From the NCBI GenBank assembly GCA_035255945.1, contig DATEZA010000279.1:1-46584 (forward strand): 46,584 nucleotides of DNA, written 5' to 3'. Under the pieces are notes generated by a model. The model searched no databases and was not told the origin of the DNA. It saw only the letters and a program-made list of their open reading frames with translations. This document shows, piece after piece, positions 32,509 to 42,536 of the stretch. This stretch comes from JAJPHC01 sp035255945 (lineage in GTDB: Bacteria; Acidobacteriota; Thermoanaerobaculia; Gp7-AA8). How positions within the stretch are numbered: position 1 is the stretch's first letter; each line of letters opens with the position of its first letter. Made by a program: the position numbers and the translations under genes.

Positions 32509-32932
32509 GGAGCGCGCCTGCGGCCATGATGGCCGCGCTCCTTTTGTTCGCCTGCGCCACGGTACGAACAAACGATGAAGCGGGCGTGCGCGCCGCGATG
32601 GCGAACTTCATGGACGCGCTCAACAAACTCGACGCGCCGCGCATCTCCGCCGCATTCGCCGAAGACGCCACCGCATTCTTTCCCGTCGCGCAAGCGCAGC
32701 GCGCGGAAGGACGCGCCGCAATCGACGCCGTTTTCCAGCGCTACATCGCCGGGCAGAACGGAAAGACGACCAACATCGTCCCGCACGACATGACCGTGCA
32801 GACCAGCGGCGATCTCGCGCTCGTCACGTTCCAGGTCCCGGGCGGCTCGACCGCGCGCCGCACGTCGTGCTCAAACGCACCGGCGGACGCTGGCTGATCG
32901 CGCACATGCACGCCTCCAACTTCCGGGTGTAG
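32505..32932 (+). pseudogene. SnoaL/DUF4440-like lipoprotein gene with a frameshift near the 3' end
   Basis: ATG 32505 overlaps the previous stop. The product has a lipoprotein-like signal (MAALLLFACATV), then VRAAMANFMDALNKLDAPRISAAFAEDATAFFP and RAAIDAVFQRYI, the NTF2-like SnoaL pattern. After LALVTFQVPGG the frame goes wrong (it ends at 32897), while another frame continues with VVLKRTGGRWLIAHMHASNFRV to TAG at 32930-32932. A one-base deletion or sequencing error around 32855-32875 explains this. The TAG stop lies inside the first family E repeat. Bases 32509-32541, encoding the start of the signal peptide, are themselves an inverted repeat. Confidence 0.65.
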
Positions 32933-33071
32933 GGCAACCTCTCAGGTTGCCGAATGGTGTAGGGCAACCTCTCAGGTTGCCCAAAGACAAGCGCAGAGGT
33001 TGCCCACCGACAACCTGAGAGGTTGTCCTACACTCGGTTGCCCAACGACAACCTGAGAGGTTGTCCTACAC
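32926..33071. repeat. Cluster of four family E repeats, two in each orientation
   Basis: GGTGTAGGGCAACCTCTCAG-type units lie at 32926-32951 and 32956-32982 on the plus strand, and inverted units at 33009-33033 and 33047-33071. A fifth, partial unit lies near 32994. Each unit is itself palindromic (CAACCTCTC / GAGAGGTTG). The last one carries TACACT at 33067-33072, six bases before ATG 33079, and may serve as a -10 box. Confidence 0.85.
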
Positions 33072-33078
33072 TCGGGGC

Positions 33079-34278
33079 ATGCATCCCGAATATCGCGCAC
33101 TGTTCAACGAGCAGATCGACGAAGCGCGCTATCAGTGGTACCAGCAGGAGCTCGAAGCGCGGCTCGATGTCGAATTCGAATTCCGGCTTGCCGAAACGCC
33201 GCTCTTCCTCACCGACGACTTCAAACAGCGCGCGTGCGAAGCGGCGACTGCGATCGTCGAGCAGCTCTCCGATCCGCAGCGCATCGAGCGGATGAAGGCG
33301 GCGATTCCGGAGCGTTGGAACACCCCCGGCATGGACGCGCTGCCGAGCTTCTCGCAGGTCGACTTCGCGGTCGTGAACGAGAACGGCACGCTCGTGCCGA
33401 AGCTGATCGAGCTGCAGGGATTTCCGTCGCTCACGTCGTTTCAGATCGTGCAGCGCGATGTCTGGGTCGACACGCTCAAGCAGCTCGAAGGACTCGATCG
33501 CGACTGGTCGTGCTGGTTCAGCGGCTACGACCGCGACTCGTTCCTCGATCTCGCGCGGCGGACGATCGCCGGCGATCACGATCCAAAAGAAGTGATCCTG
33601 ATGGACATCGATCCGCCGCGGCAGAAGACGTATCCCGACTTCGCCGCGACGAAAAACCTCTTCGACGTCGATGCCGTCGATCCGCTGCATCTCGTGAAGC
33701 GCGGCAATCGGCTTTTCCGTGCCGATGGAACGCCGGTTCGCCGGATCTACAACCGCGTCGTGTTCGATGAACTGCTGAAAAAAGGATTGACGCTGCCGTT
33801 CGATTACCGCGACGAGCTCGATGTGGAGTGGGCGCCGCATCCGAACTGGTACTGGGTCTGGTCGAAGTACTCGCTGCCGTTCCTCGATCATCCGTCGGTG
33901 CCGCGCGCGACATTCGTCTCGGACCTCGATCGCGTGCCGGACGATTTCGAATCGCGCTACGTGCTCAAGCCGCTCTTCTCGTTCGCCGGCGGCGGCGTGA
34001 ACGTCGAGCCGACGCGCGCCGATCTCGACGCGATTCCCGAGGCCGAGCGCCACGCGTGGTGCATCCAGGAAAAGATCGAGTACGAGCCCGCGCTCAAGGC
34101 GCCGGACGGCGGGGTGAAAGTCGAGATCCGCATGATGTTCCTGCGTCCGGACGACGAGGCGAAGCCGATCCTTTCGCAGAATCTCGTACGCCTCTCGCGC
34201 GGAAAAATGCTCGGCGTCGATTTCAACAAACAGTTCACGTGGGTGGGATCGTCTGTTGCACTCTCCTCTCCTTCGTGA
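33079..34278 (+). CDS. Putative ATP-grasp-like protein of the ligase cluster
   Basis: A 399-residue protein whose first part is an uncharacterised domain (HPEYRALFNEQIDEARYQWY, PKLIELQGFPSLTSFQ, HPNWYWVWSKYSLPFL). The C-terminal third reads YVLKPLFSFAGGGVNVEP, WCIQEKIEYEPAL, VKVEIRMMFLRP and LVRLSRGKMLGVDFNKQF. The Lys, the Gly-rich loop, the QEK and the Glu/Asn acidic pair fit the second half of an ATP-grasp fold, perhaps permuted. I do not recognise a named family. The start is ATG 33079, since earlier starts lie in the repeat. Its stop overlaps the GTG of the uracil-DNA glycosylase gene (GTGA). It probably joins the amide pathway of its neighbours. Confidence 0.65.
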   Translation: MHPEYRALFNEQIDEARYQWYQQELEARLDVEFEFRLAETPLFLTDDFKQRACEAATAIVEQLSDPQRIERMKAAIPERWNTPGMDALPSFSQVDFAVVNENGTLVPKLIELQGFPSLTSFQIVQRDVWVDTLKQLEGLDRDWSCWFSGYDRDSFLDLARRTIAGDHDPKEVILMDIDPPRQKTYPDFAATKNLFDVDAVDPLHLVKRGNRLFRADGTPVRRIYNRVVFDELLKKGLTLPFDYRDELDVEWAPHPNWYWVWSKYSLPFLDHPSVPRATFVSDLDRVPDDFESRYVLKPLFSFAGGGVNVEPTRADLDAIPEAERHAWCIQEKIEYEPALKAPDGGVKVEIRMMFLRPDDEAKPILSQNLVRLSRGKMLGVDFNKQFTWVGSSVALSSPS

Positions 34279-34868
34279 GGACGAGCATCCCCCAACTTCG
34301 CGAGGAGGCCGCCGATTGCAAACGCTGCGACCTCTGGAAGACCGGCACCCAGACTGTCTTCGGTGAAGGTAAGCAAACCTCGACCGTGATGTTCATCGGC
34401 GAGCAGCCGGGAGACAAGGAAGATCTCTCCGGACAGCCGTTCGTCGGGCCCGCGGGCGGGCTGCTCGACAAGGCGCTCGCGGAAGCGGGAATCGATCGGA
34501 CGAAGGTCTACGTCACGAACGTCGTCAAGCACTTCAAATGGGAGCCGCGCGGGAAGCGCCGCATTCACAAGAAGCCGAATGCGGAAGAGATCCAGGCGTG
34601 CCGTCCGTGGCTCGACGCCGAGATCCGCGTGATCAACCCGCGCGCAATCGTCTGCCTCGGAGCCACCGCCGCGCAGGCCGTCATCGGACCGAAGTTCCGC
34701 GTGTCGATTCAGCGCGCGCAGTTCGTGAAGTCGGACCTCGCGGAGTACGTCACCGCGACCGTGCACCCGTCGTCGATCCTGCGCGCCCCGACGGACGACG
34801 CGCGGCATGCAGAGATGGCGCGGTTTGTCGCGGACTTGAAGACGATCCGCGCGGCGATCGGCGACTAG
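34275..34868 (+). CDS. Uracil-DNA glycosylase of the UdgX type
   Basis: A 197-residue family 4-like uracil-DNA glycosylase. GEQPGDKED (42-50) is motif A, Cys15, Cys18 and two later cysteines suit the 4Fe-4S cluster, and TVHPSSILRA is the motif near the end. GKRRIH at 93-98 is the extra loop that defines UdgX; its His98 equivalent is the residue that becomes covalently linked to the uracil-bearing DNA in characterised UdgX. The start GTG 34275 overlaps the previous stop. The frame upstream is a shadow of that gene. Why a DNA repair gene is coupled to the ligase cluster is unclear; it may simply share the operon. Confidence 0.88.
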   Translation: MRTSIPQLREEAADCKRCDLWKTGTQTVFGEGKQTSTVMFIGEQPGDKEDLSGQPFVGPAGGLLDKALAEAGIDRTKVYVTNVVKHFKWEPRGKRRIHKKPNAEEIQACRPWLDAEIRVINPRAIVCLGATAAQAVIGPKFRVSIQRAQFVKSDLAEYVTATVHPSSILRAPTDDARHAEMARFVADLKTIRAAIGD

Positions 34869-34869
34869 T

Positions 34870-34964
34870 GTCATCCCGAGCGAAGTCGAGGGATCCCCTC
34901 CCGACGGAGCGATTCGCGTGCTTCGGCAGGGGATTCCTCGACCGTCTTCGCGGCTCGGAATGAC
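34870..34964. repeat. Palindromic repeat, family A/B hybrid copy
   Basis: 95 bases starting GTCATCCCGAGCGAAGTCGA (family B style) and ending GTCTTCGCGGCTCGGAATGAC (family A style). Arms are imperfect. It lies between the convergent UdgX and membrane-fusion genes. Confidence 0.8.
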
Positions 34965-34973
34965 ACAATTGCG

Positions 34974-37900
34974 TCATCTTGCCAACGGCTGCGGCTGATT
35001 CGCGATGAAGTCGCCGAGCTCCTCCTGCGCGCGCGACGCGAGCTCGCGCAGACCTGCCTTCGCGTAGCAATCGGCGCGCAGCTCGAGCGTCGGACGATCC
35101 CACGGCACCCATGGCTCCAGCGCGCGCAGCGCCGCGATGGCGTGCGGACCGCAGCCGTCGATGCGGCGTCCGAGGGAGACGCGCGCGGCGAGGCGCGTGG
35201 TCTCGTTCTGGCCGGCGGCGAAGCGCTGCGCGAGCGCGTCGTAGAGCACGGGCGCCGTCGATTTGTCCAGCGTCCCGACCACCGCCGCGAAATCGATCGC
35301 CCGCGCCATGATCAGCGGCTGCGGCCACGGATTCGTGCGATACGCGACGAACGCGCGGAGCAGCAGCTCCGCCGCCGCTTTCGTGTTGCCGCGGCGGACC
35401 ATCAGCCGCGCTTCGATCGTGTCCGCTTCGATCGGCTCCCATTGCCGCAACGACGCGAGCAGCGGCACCGGATCGTCCTTCGCCGCGCCGATGATCATCG
35501 CTTCCGCCAGCATCGCGAGCTCCGAACTGTTCAGCGGCTGCCACTTCCCGTGCTCCGTCCACGCCAGCAGCACGCCGCTGAAGTTGCTGTTCGACCACGC
35601 CGCCGCCGCGTCGTGATGTCCCATCCGCTCCGGCACGCCGGCCGGCACCGTCAGATCGTTCTCCATCGATCGATGCAGCAGCGCGCGCTGCCAGTCGAAC
35701 GGTCCGGCGACGCGCTCCGGACGATCGGCGTGGATCACGCTCGCCAGGAAGAGAATCTGGTTCATGTGGAAGCGGCTCGTGTCGCCGACCGCGCGCGCGA
35801 ACCCGAACTCGATCGCCGTGCGGTCATCAGTGTTCATGCTTGCGTCGCGCGCGCAGACCCGCGTGAGCCGGTCGCTCGCCAGGAAGTGCGCGAGAAATCC
35901 ATCGACCGATTCCACGCGCCACGCGCCATGAAGCGCGGAGCGATACGGCTCCGATGTCACGCGCTGCTGCAGCTTCGCGATGTCGATCGTCACCGGCTCG
36001 GTCGACGCGATCAGCAGCAGATCGCCTTCGCCGGTGCGCCACGTCATCACCTGCGGGAAGGCGGCACCCATCGTCGCGTAGATCGTCCGCACCGTCTCCG
36101 CATCGATGTCGTACGACTGCACCCACTGCAGAAACATCCCGCCGCGATTCAGCCGCGCGCGCACCGCTTCGTAGAACTCGCGCGTGAAAAGACTGGCGAT
36201 GCCGGCGCGATACGGATTCGACGGCTCGCTGAAGACGATGTCGTAATGATTGCGAGTCGTCAGCAGTACTTCACGCGCATCGCCGATGCGGATGTGCACC
36301 TTCGGGTTGTGCAGCACGTCGTGATTGACCGCCGTGCAGTCCTTCGCCACGCGCAGCACCACCGGCTCGAGCTCGACCACATCGACTCGCTCGATCGACG
36401 GCACCGCGCCGAGCCATCCCGCCGTGCTGCCCGTGCCGAGGCCGACGACCAGCGCGCTGTGCGGATCGGGATGCAGCATCGCGCCGGTCAGTCCCGCCAT
36501 CACCTGCGTTTCCGCATCGCCGCGCGCCGCGCCGTCCGACTTGCCATTGACGTAGAACGCGAAATCGTCGTCGTCGATCAGACCGATCGCGCTCTCGCGT
36601 CCGTCCGCTTCCCAGACCAGCTCTTTCCGATTCGCGTTCTGCCAGCGCCGGATGTCGTTCAGATCGCTCGGCACGCCGGCGCGGCCGGCGCCGATGCCGG
36701 TGTGCCGCCAGACCGCTGTCGGTCCCAGGGCGAATGCGGCGGCGACGGCCAGGATCGCGAACACCAGCGGCATCACCCGTCGCGCGGCGGCGATGCCGGT
36801 GACGACGAGCAGCATCGAGGCGATGATCCAGCAGCCTTTCGCGGTGAAGAGCGGGAGAAATCCGAAGCCGCCCGCGAGCGAGCCGGCGATTGCACCGAGC
36901 GTGTTCCACGCATACGCGCGGCCGACGTGCGCGCCGATGTCGTCGCGGCCACGGCCGAGCAGCGCGATCAGCAGCGGGAACTGCACCCCTGCGACGATCG
37001 CCGGCGGCAGCACGACGATCGCGGTGATGATCGACCAGCCGAACACGAAGCCGCCGAAGCCGGCGTGGCCGATCACGCGGAGGTAATTCGCGAGCAGCGC
37101 GAGCCGGTCGCCGAGCGCGTACGGCAGCATCAGCAGCGCCGCTTCGAGCGTGCAGGTGAGCGCGAATGCGCCCGCGGTCGCGGTGCCGCTGCTCCACAGC
37201 CCGTACGCGGTGCCGCCGATCGCGATGCCGAGCAGTGCGACCGCGAGGATCAGACCGAAGGTGAACGTCGAGCCGCCGAGGATCGGACCGAGCATGCGGT
37301 ACCAGACGAGCTCCATCAGCAGAAACGCGAAGCCGGAGATCGCGGCGGCGGCGAAAACGAATTTCGCGGAGAGTTGCGGCGTGGCTTCTTCCGTCGTTTG
37401 CGGTGTCTCCGCTTGCATCGCGCCTGCGCTGATCGCGCGGGCAGTCATCGCCACCAGCAGGTTGATCAGCACCGCGATGAAGAGCGTCTGGCGATTGCCG
37501 AACGTCTCGAGCATGAAGAACGTTGACGCCAGCGCGCCGGTCACCGCGCCGAGCGTGTTGATGCCGTACAGCAGCGCGAGCCGGCGACGCCCGGCATCGT
37601 CCGCCGTCTCGACTGCACGCGCGGCCGCCGGCAGCGTGCCGCCCATCAGCACCGTCGGGATCGCCAGCACGAGCGCAGCGAGGACCGGCCGCAGCGCGAC
37701 ACCGCCGCCGATCGCGACGTAGATCTTCGCCGCGATCCAGAGCAGCGCCTGCGACAGTGCCGCCGAGATGGCGATCAGCAATTCCAGATCGCCGTAGAAG
37801 CGGAGCGGGTTCGGATGGCGGTCGGCGCGTTTGCCGAGTAGCGCACTGCCGAGGCCGAGGCCGCCCATGAACATCGCCAGCACGGCGGCCGTTGCCGGCG

Positions 37901-38021
37901 TCGACGCGCCGAAAATCAGCCGGAACTGGCGCATCCAGACGGTCTGATAGACGAGCGCGCAGAGCCCGGAGCCGAACAGGAGCGCGGCGACTTTTCTACG
38001 ATTTGTGGAGCTCGATTGCAC
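34974..38021 (-). CDS. Fused membrane transporter-like / spermidine synthase-like protein
   Basis: A 1015-residue protein. The first 450 residues have many membrane helices of the MFS-like type usually fused to SpeE-like domains (LCALVYQTVWMRQFRLIFG, AVLAMFMGGLGLGSAL). Residues about 530-740 contain ALVVGLGTGSTAGWLGAV and VDVVELEPVVLRVA (AdoMet-type binding), then DIVFSEPSNPYRAGIASLFTREFY, the spermidine synthase pattern. The last 250 residues are helical, TPR-like. The start is GTG 38021 with GAGG five bases upstream. The fused class is common, but substrates are not known. Real polyamine synthesis is doubtful because the Asp-rich spermidine pocket cannot be confirmed. Confidence 0.8.
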   Translation of the reverse strand: MQSSSTNRRKVAALLFGSGLCALVYQTVWMRQFRLIFGASTPATAAVLAMFMGGLGLGSALLGKRADRHPNPLRFYGDLELLIAISAALSQALLWIAAKIYVAIGGGVALRPVLAALVLAIPTVLMGGTLPAAARAVETADDAGRRRLALLYGINTLGAVTGALASTFFMLETFGNRQTLFIAVLINLLVAMTARAISAGAMQAETPQTTEEATPQLSAKFVFAAAAISGFAFLLMELVWYRMLGPILGGSTFTFGLILAVALLGIAIGGTAYGLWSSGTATAGAFALTCTLEAALLMLPYALGDRLALLANYLRVIGHAGFGGFVFGWSIITAIVVLPPAIVAGVQFPLLIALLGRGRDDIGAHVGRAYAWNTLGAIAGSLAGGFGFLPLFTAKGCWIIASMLLVVTGIAAARRVMPLVFAILAVAAAFALGPTAVWRHTGIGAGRAGVPSDLNDIRRWQNANRKELVWEADGRESAIGLIDDDDFAFYVNGKSDGAARGDAETQVMAGLTGAMLHPDPHSALVVGLGTGSTAGWLGAVPSIERVDVVELEPVVLRVAKDCTAVNHDVLHNPKVHIRIGDAREVLLTTRNHYDIVFSEPSNPYRAGIASLFTREFYEAVRARLNRGGMFLQWVQSYDIDAETVRTIYATMGAAFPQVMTWRTGEGDLLLIASTEPVTIDIAKLQQRVTSEPYRSALHGAWRVESVDGFLAHFLASDRLTRVCARDASMNTDDRTAIEFGFARAVGDTSRFHMNQILFLASVIHADRPERVAGPFDWQRALLHRSMENDLTVPAGVPERMGHHDAAAAWSNSNFSGVLLAWTEHGKWQPLNSSELAMLAEAMIIGAAKDDPVPLLASLRQWEPIEADTIEARLMVRRGNTKAAAELLLRAFVAYRTNPWPQPLIMARAIDFAAVVGTLDKSTAPVLYDALAQRFAAGQNETTRLAARVSLGRRIDGCGPHAIAALRALEPWVPWDRPTLELRADCYAKAGLRELASRAQEELGDFIANQPQPLAR

Positions 38022-38046
38022 GTTTCCTCATGAAATACCGCATTTC

Positions 38047-38075
38047 TTGACCTCCCCGATAGCTCCCTCTACACT
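38047..38075 (+). promoter_or_regulatory. recA promoter
   Basis: TTGACC at 38047-38052, a 17-base spacer and TACACT at 38070-38075, close to the sigma-70 consensus. A leader of about 90 bases and the ribosome binding site AAGGAG (before ATG 38171) follow. Confidence 0.6.
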
Positions 38076-38087
38076 CGCCTCACCACT

Positions 38088-38101
38088 CGAATGTCCGTTC
38101 A
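38088..38101 (+). promoter_or_regulatory. Possible SOS (LexA) box upstream of recA
   Basis: CGAATGTCCGTTCA resembles the Gram-positive-type box CGAAC-N4-GTTCG in one half and partly in the other. It starts about 12 bases after the -10 hexamer, a usual position for repression. One-sided matches of this kind can occur by chance. Confidence 0.3.
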
Positions 38102-38170
38102 GGCCGACCCTCATCCGCGCCTCTCCTCGGCGACTACCATCCTGAAAACCAATCTTAAGGAGCAGGCAGA

Positions 38171-39244
<1,074 letters not shown>

Positions 39245-39265
39245 TGCTTCCTCAGGCGGGCGGCG

Positions 39266-39979
39266 ATGCGTCTTGATCAGGCCATCGCCGCCCGCTTCCC
39301 TCAATACTCCCGCCGCAAGGCACGCGAGCTGATCGCATCGAAACACGTGCTGGTGAACGAGCGGCTCGTCGCCGTTTCGTCGCGCGAGGTCTCGGACGAC
39401 GATCGAATCGCGGTCGTTGAATCCTCGCCGGAGCTCGACATCATTCGCGAGACTCCCGATTGGGTCGCGGTGAACAAGCCCGCCGGCATGCCGACACAAC
39501 CAACGCGCGATCGCGCCTCGCGCTCGCTCGAAGAGCTGCTGCGATTGCAATACCGCGAGATCTACCTCGTGCATCGCATCGATACGCCGACGAGCGGCGT
39601 GGTGATTTTCGCGCGGACGCGGGCGGCGGCTGCGTCGCTGTCCCGCCTCTCCGCATCGGGTGAAATCCGCAAGATCTACCTTGCACGCGTCGATCCGCCG
39701 ATCGTCAATGAGTTGACCATCGACGCGCCGATCGACGGCAAGGAAGCGATCACGATCGTGCGTCCACTTCGTGTCATGCCGCCCGCTGTCGAAGTCGAGA
39801 TCAAGACCGGACGAACGCATCAGATCCGCATCCACCTCAGCGGCATCGGACATCCGGTCGTCGGCGATCGCCGTTATGGCGGACTCAGCGCGCCGCGCCT
39901 CATGCTGCACGCCTGGAAGTTGTCGCATCCGCAACTGGGCGAACTGGTCGCGCCGCCGCCACCCTTCACGTCATCCTGA
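39266..39979 (+). CDS. RluA-family pseudouridine synthase with S4 domain
   Basis: A 237-residue protein with an N-terminal S4 RNA-binding domain (MRLDQAIAARFPQYSRRKARELI) and a pseudouridine synthase domain with VNKPAGMPTQPT, the catalytic LVHRIDTPTSG (Asp106) and the C-terminal TGRTHQIRIHLSGIGHPVVGD. It converts uridine to pseudouridine in rRNA or tRNA; the target is not known. The gene ends with FTSS and TGA in the first bases of the family A repeat at 39970, so its C terminus has probably been rewritten by the repeat, as with the methyltransferase at 12283. Confidence 0.9.
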   Translation: MRLDQAIAARFPQYSRRKARELIASKHVLVNERLVAVSSREVSDDDRIAVVESSPELDIIRETPDWVAVNKPAGMPTQPTRDRASRSLEELLRLQYREIYLVHRIDTPTSGVVIFARTRAAAASLSRLSASGEIRKIYLARVDPPIVNELTIDAPIDGKEAITIVRPLRVMPPAVEVEIKTGRTHQIRIHLSGIGHPVVGDRRYGGLSAPRLMLHAWKLSHPQLGELVAPPPPFTSS

Positions 39980-40055
39980 GGCGCGCAGACGCCGAAGGAC
40001 CCGTTCATCGAGCGCGACATACGGGTCCTTCGCCGTCTTTGCGGCTCAGGATGAC
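39970..40055. repeat. Palindromic repeat, family A copy 3
   Basis: 86 bases, GTCATCCTGAGGCGCGCAGA to GCGGCTCAGGATGAC, with the inner GAAGGACCCGT / ACGGGTCCTTC pair. It provides the stop codon of the preceding gene. Its end, ATGACA (40051-40056), is 16 bases from TACGAT and may act as the -35 box of hslV. Confidence 0.9.
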
Positions 40056-40078
40056 AGCCCGATCTCGTCTGATACGAT
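40051..40078 (+). promoter_or_regulatory. Possible hslVU promoter using the repeat end
   Basis: ATGACA at 40051-40056 and TACGAT at 40073-40078 with a 16-base spacer. The -10 box ends seven bases before ATG 40086, consistent with a leaderless transcript. The -35 box lies in the last bases of a family A repeat. Confidence 0.4.
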
Positions 40079-40085
40079 CCTCTCG

Positions 40086-40624
40086 ATGGACCAACCGATC
40101 ATTCACGCCACGACCGTCATCTGCGTCCGCCGCGACGGGCAGGTGGCGATGGCCGGCGACGGGCAGGTCACGGTCGGCACCACCGTGATGAAGCACGGCG
40201 CGGCGAAAGTGCGGCGGCTCTACCACGACAAGATCCTCGCGGGCTTCGCCGGCTCCGCCGCCGACGCGTTCGCGCTCTTCTCGCGCTTCGAAGCGAAGCT
40301 CGAGGAATACCGCGGCAACATGGAGCGCGCGGTCGTCGAGCTGGCGAAGGACTGGCGGCTCGACAAGTACCTGCGCCAGCTGCAGGCGATGCTCGTCGTC
40401 GCGAACAACGAGCGCGCCTATCTCATCTCCGGCACCGGCGATCTGATCCAGCCCGACGACGGCATCCTGGCCATCGGCTCCGGCGGCCCGTACGCGCTCG
40501 CCGCCGCGCGGGCACTGGTTCAGCACACCTCCATGCCGGCGGCGGAAGTCGCGCGCGAAGCGATGCACATCGCCGCCGCGATCTGCATCTACACGAACGA
40601 CAACATCACGGTCGAGACTTTGTA

Positions 40625-40625
<1 letters not shown>
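40086..40625 (+). CDS. hslV: ATP-dependent protease subunit HslV
   Basis: A 179-residue proteasome-beta-like peptidase. After processing of IIHA the mature protein starts TTVICVRRDG, so Thr9 becomes the N-terminal nucleophile. AMAGDGQVTVG, ILAGFAGSAADAF, AIGSGGPYALAAARAL and CIYTNDNITVETL match the family. It forms double hexamers capped by HslU and degrades misfolded or regulatory proteins. The start ATG 40086 is supported by the leaderless-type promoter. The stop TAA shares one base with the hslU ATG, so the two are translated together. Confidence 0.97.
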
Positions 40626-42022
<1,397 letters not shown>

Positions 42023-42050
42023 GAGTGATAGAGGGAGTGAGTGATAGAGG
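42023..42050 (+). repeat. Left inverted repeat of the four-helix-bundle element
   Basis: GAGTGATAGAGGGAGTGAGT then GATAGAGG. It matches the reverse complement of 42471-42498 in 27 of 28 positions and begins directly after the hslU stop codon. Confidence 0.8.
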
Positions 42051-42121
42051 GGTAGAGTAAAATCTCTCTGGCTTCTCCACCTGGGTCTCGCTTTCGCTTT
42101 CTCTCTTCAGCGAAACCCATC

Positions 42122-42523
42122 ATGAAACGTTCATATCGGACTTTGTTCATCTGGCACGCGTCTGTCGATATTGCGGCGCGTGTGCTCGAATTGACGGACG
42201 CGTTTCCGTACCAGCGGCGATCGTTGTCAGACCAACTACAGCGGGCAGCGATCTCAGTTCCATCCAATATCGCCGAAGGACAGGGGCGTATCACCGATCG
42301 TGAGGAGCGGCACTTCCTCTCCATTGCGCGAGGATCGCTACACGAACTGGACACGCAACTGGAGATCGCCGTAAGAGCAGGGCTGGTCACGGCCGCGCAT
42401 CGTGAGGAGTTGATGGGCCCCGGCCGTCAAGTCGGCGCAGGGATCAACAAAATGATCTCCAAGCTCAACACCTCTATCACTCAGTCCCTCTATCACTCCC
42501 GTAAAAACAGGCACACATCGTGA
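42122..42523 (+). CDS. Four-helix-bundle protein (S23 / intervening-sequence family)
   Basis: A 133-residue protein. RTLFIWHASVDIAARVLELTDAFP, RRSLSDQLQRAAISVPSNIAEGQGR and FLSIARGSLHELDTQLEIAVRAG are the four-helix-bundle signature first seen in proteins encoded by 23S rRNA intervening sequences and related to the Avd accessory protein of diversity-generating retroelements. These pentameric bundles bind nucleic acid. Here the gene is outside rRNA and between inverted repeats (42023-42050 and 42471-42498). The C-terminal SITQSLYHS is encoded by the right repeat. The start is ATG 42122, with no clear ribosome binding site. The 100 bases upstream contain only repeat sequence. Confidence 0.85.
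   Translation: MKRSYRTLFIWHASVDIAARVLELTDAFPYQRRSLSDQLQRAAISVPSNIAEGQGRITDREERHFLSIARGSLHELDTQLEIAVRAGLVTAAHREELMGPGRQVGAGINKMISKLNTSITQSLYHSRKNRHTS
42471..42498 (-). repeat. Right inverted repeat of the four-helix-bundle element
   Basis: CCTCTATCACTCAGTCCCTC then TATCACTC. It is the reverse complement of the left repeat with one mismatch and is translated as part of the four-helix-bundle protein. Confidence 0.8.
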
Positions 42524-42536
42524 TCTACACGAGCTC

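Noticed and set aside
32926..33071. Repeat cluster considered as a CRISPR array
   Set aside because: Units are palindromic, differ in orientation, have irregular short spacers, and no cas genes are present.
35142..37526. A 794-residue open frame opposite the transporter / spermidine synthase fusion
   Set aside because: Arg-rich low-complexity translation typical of an antisense frame; the opposite strand has clear domains.
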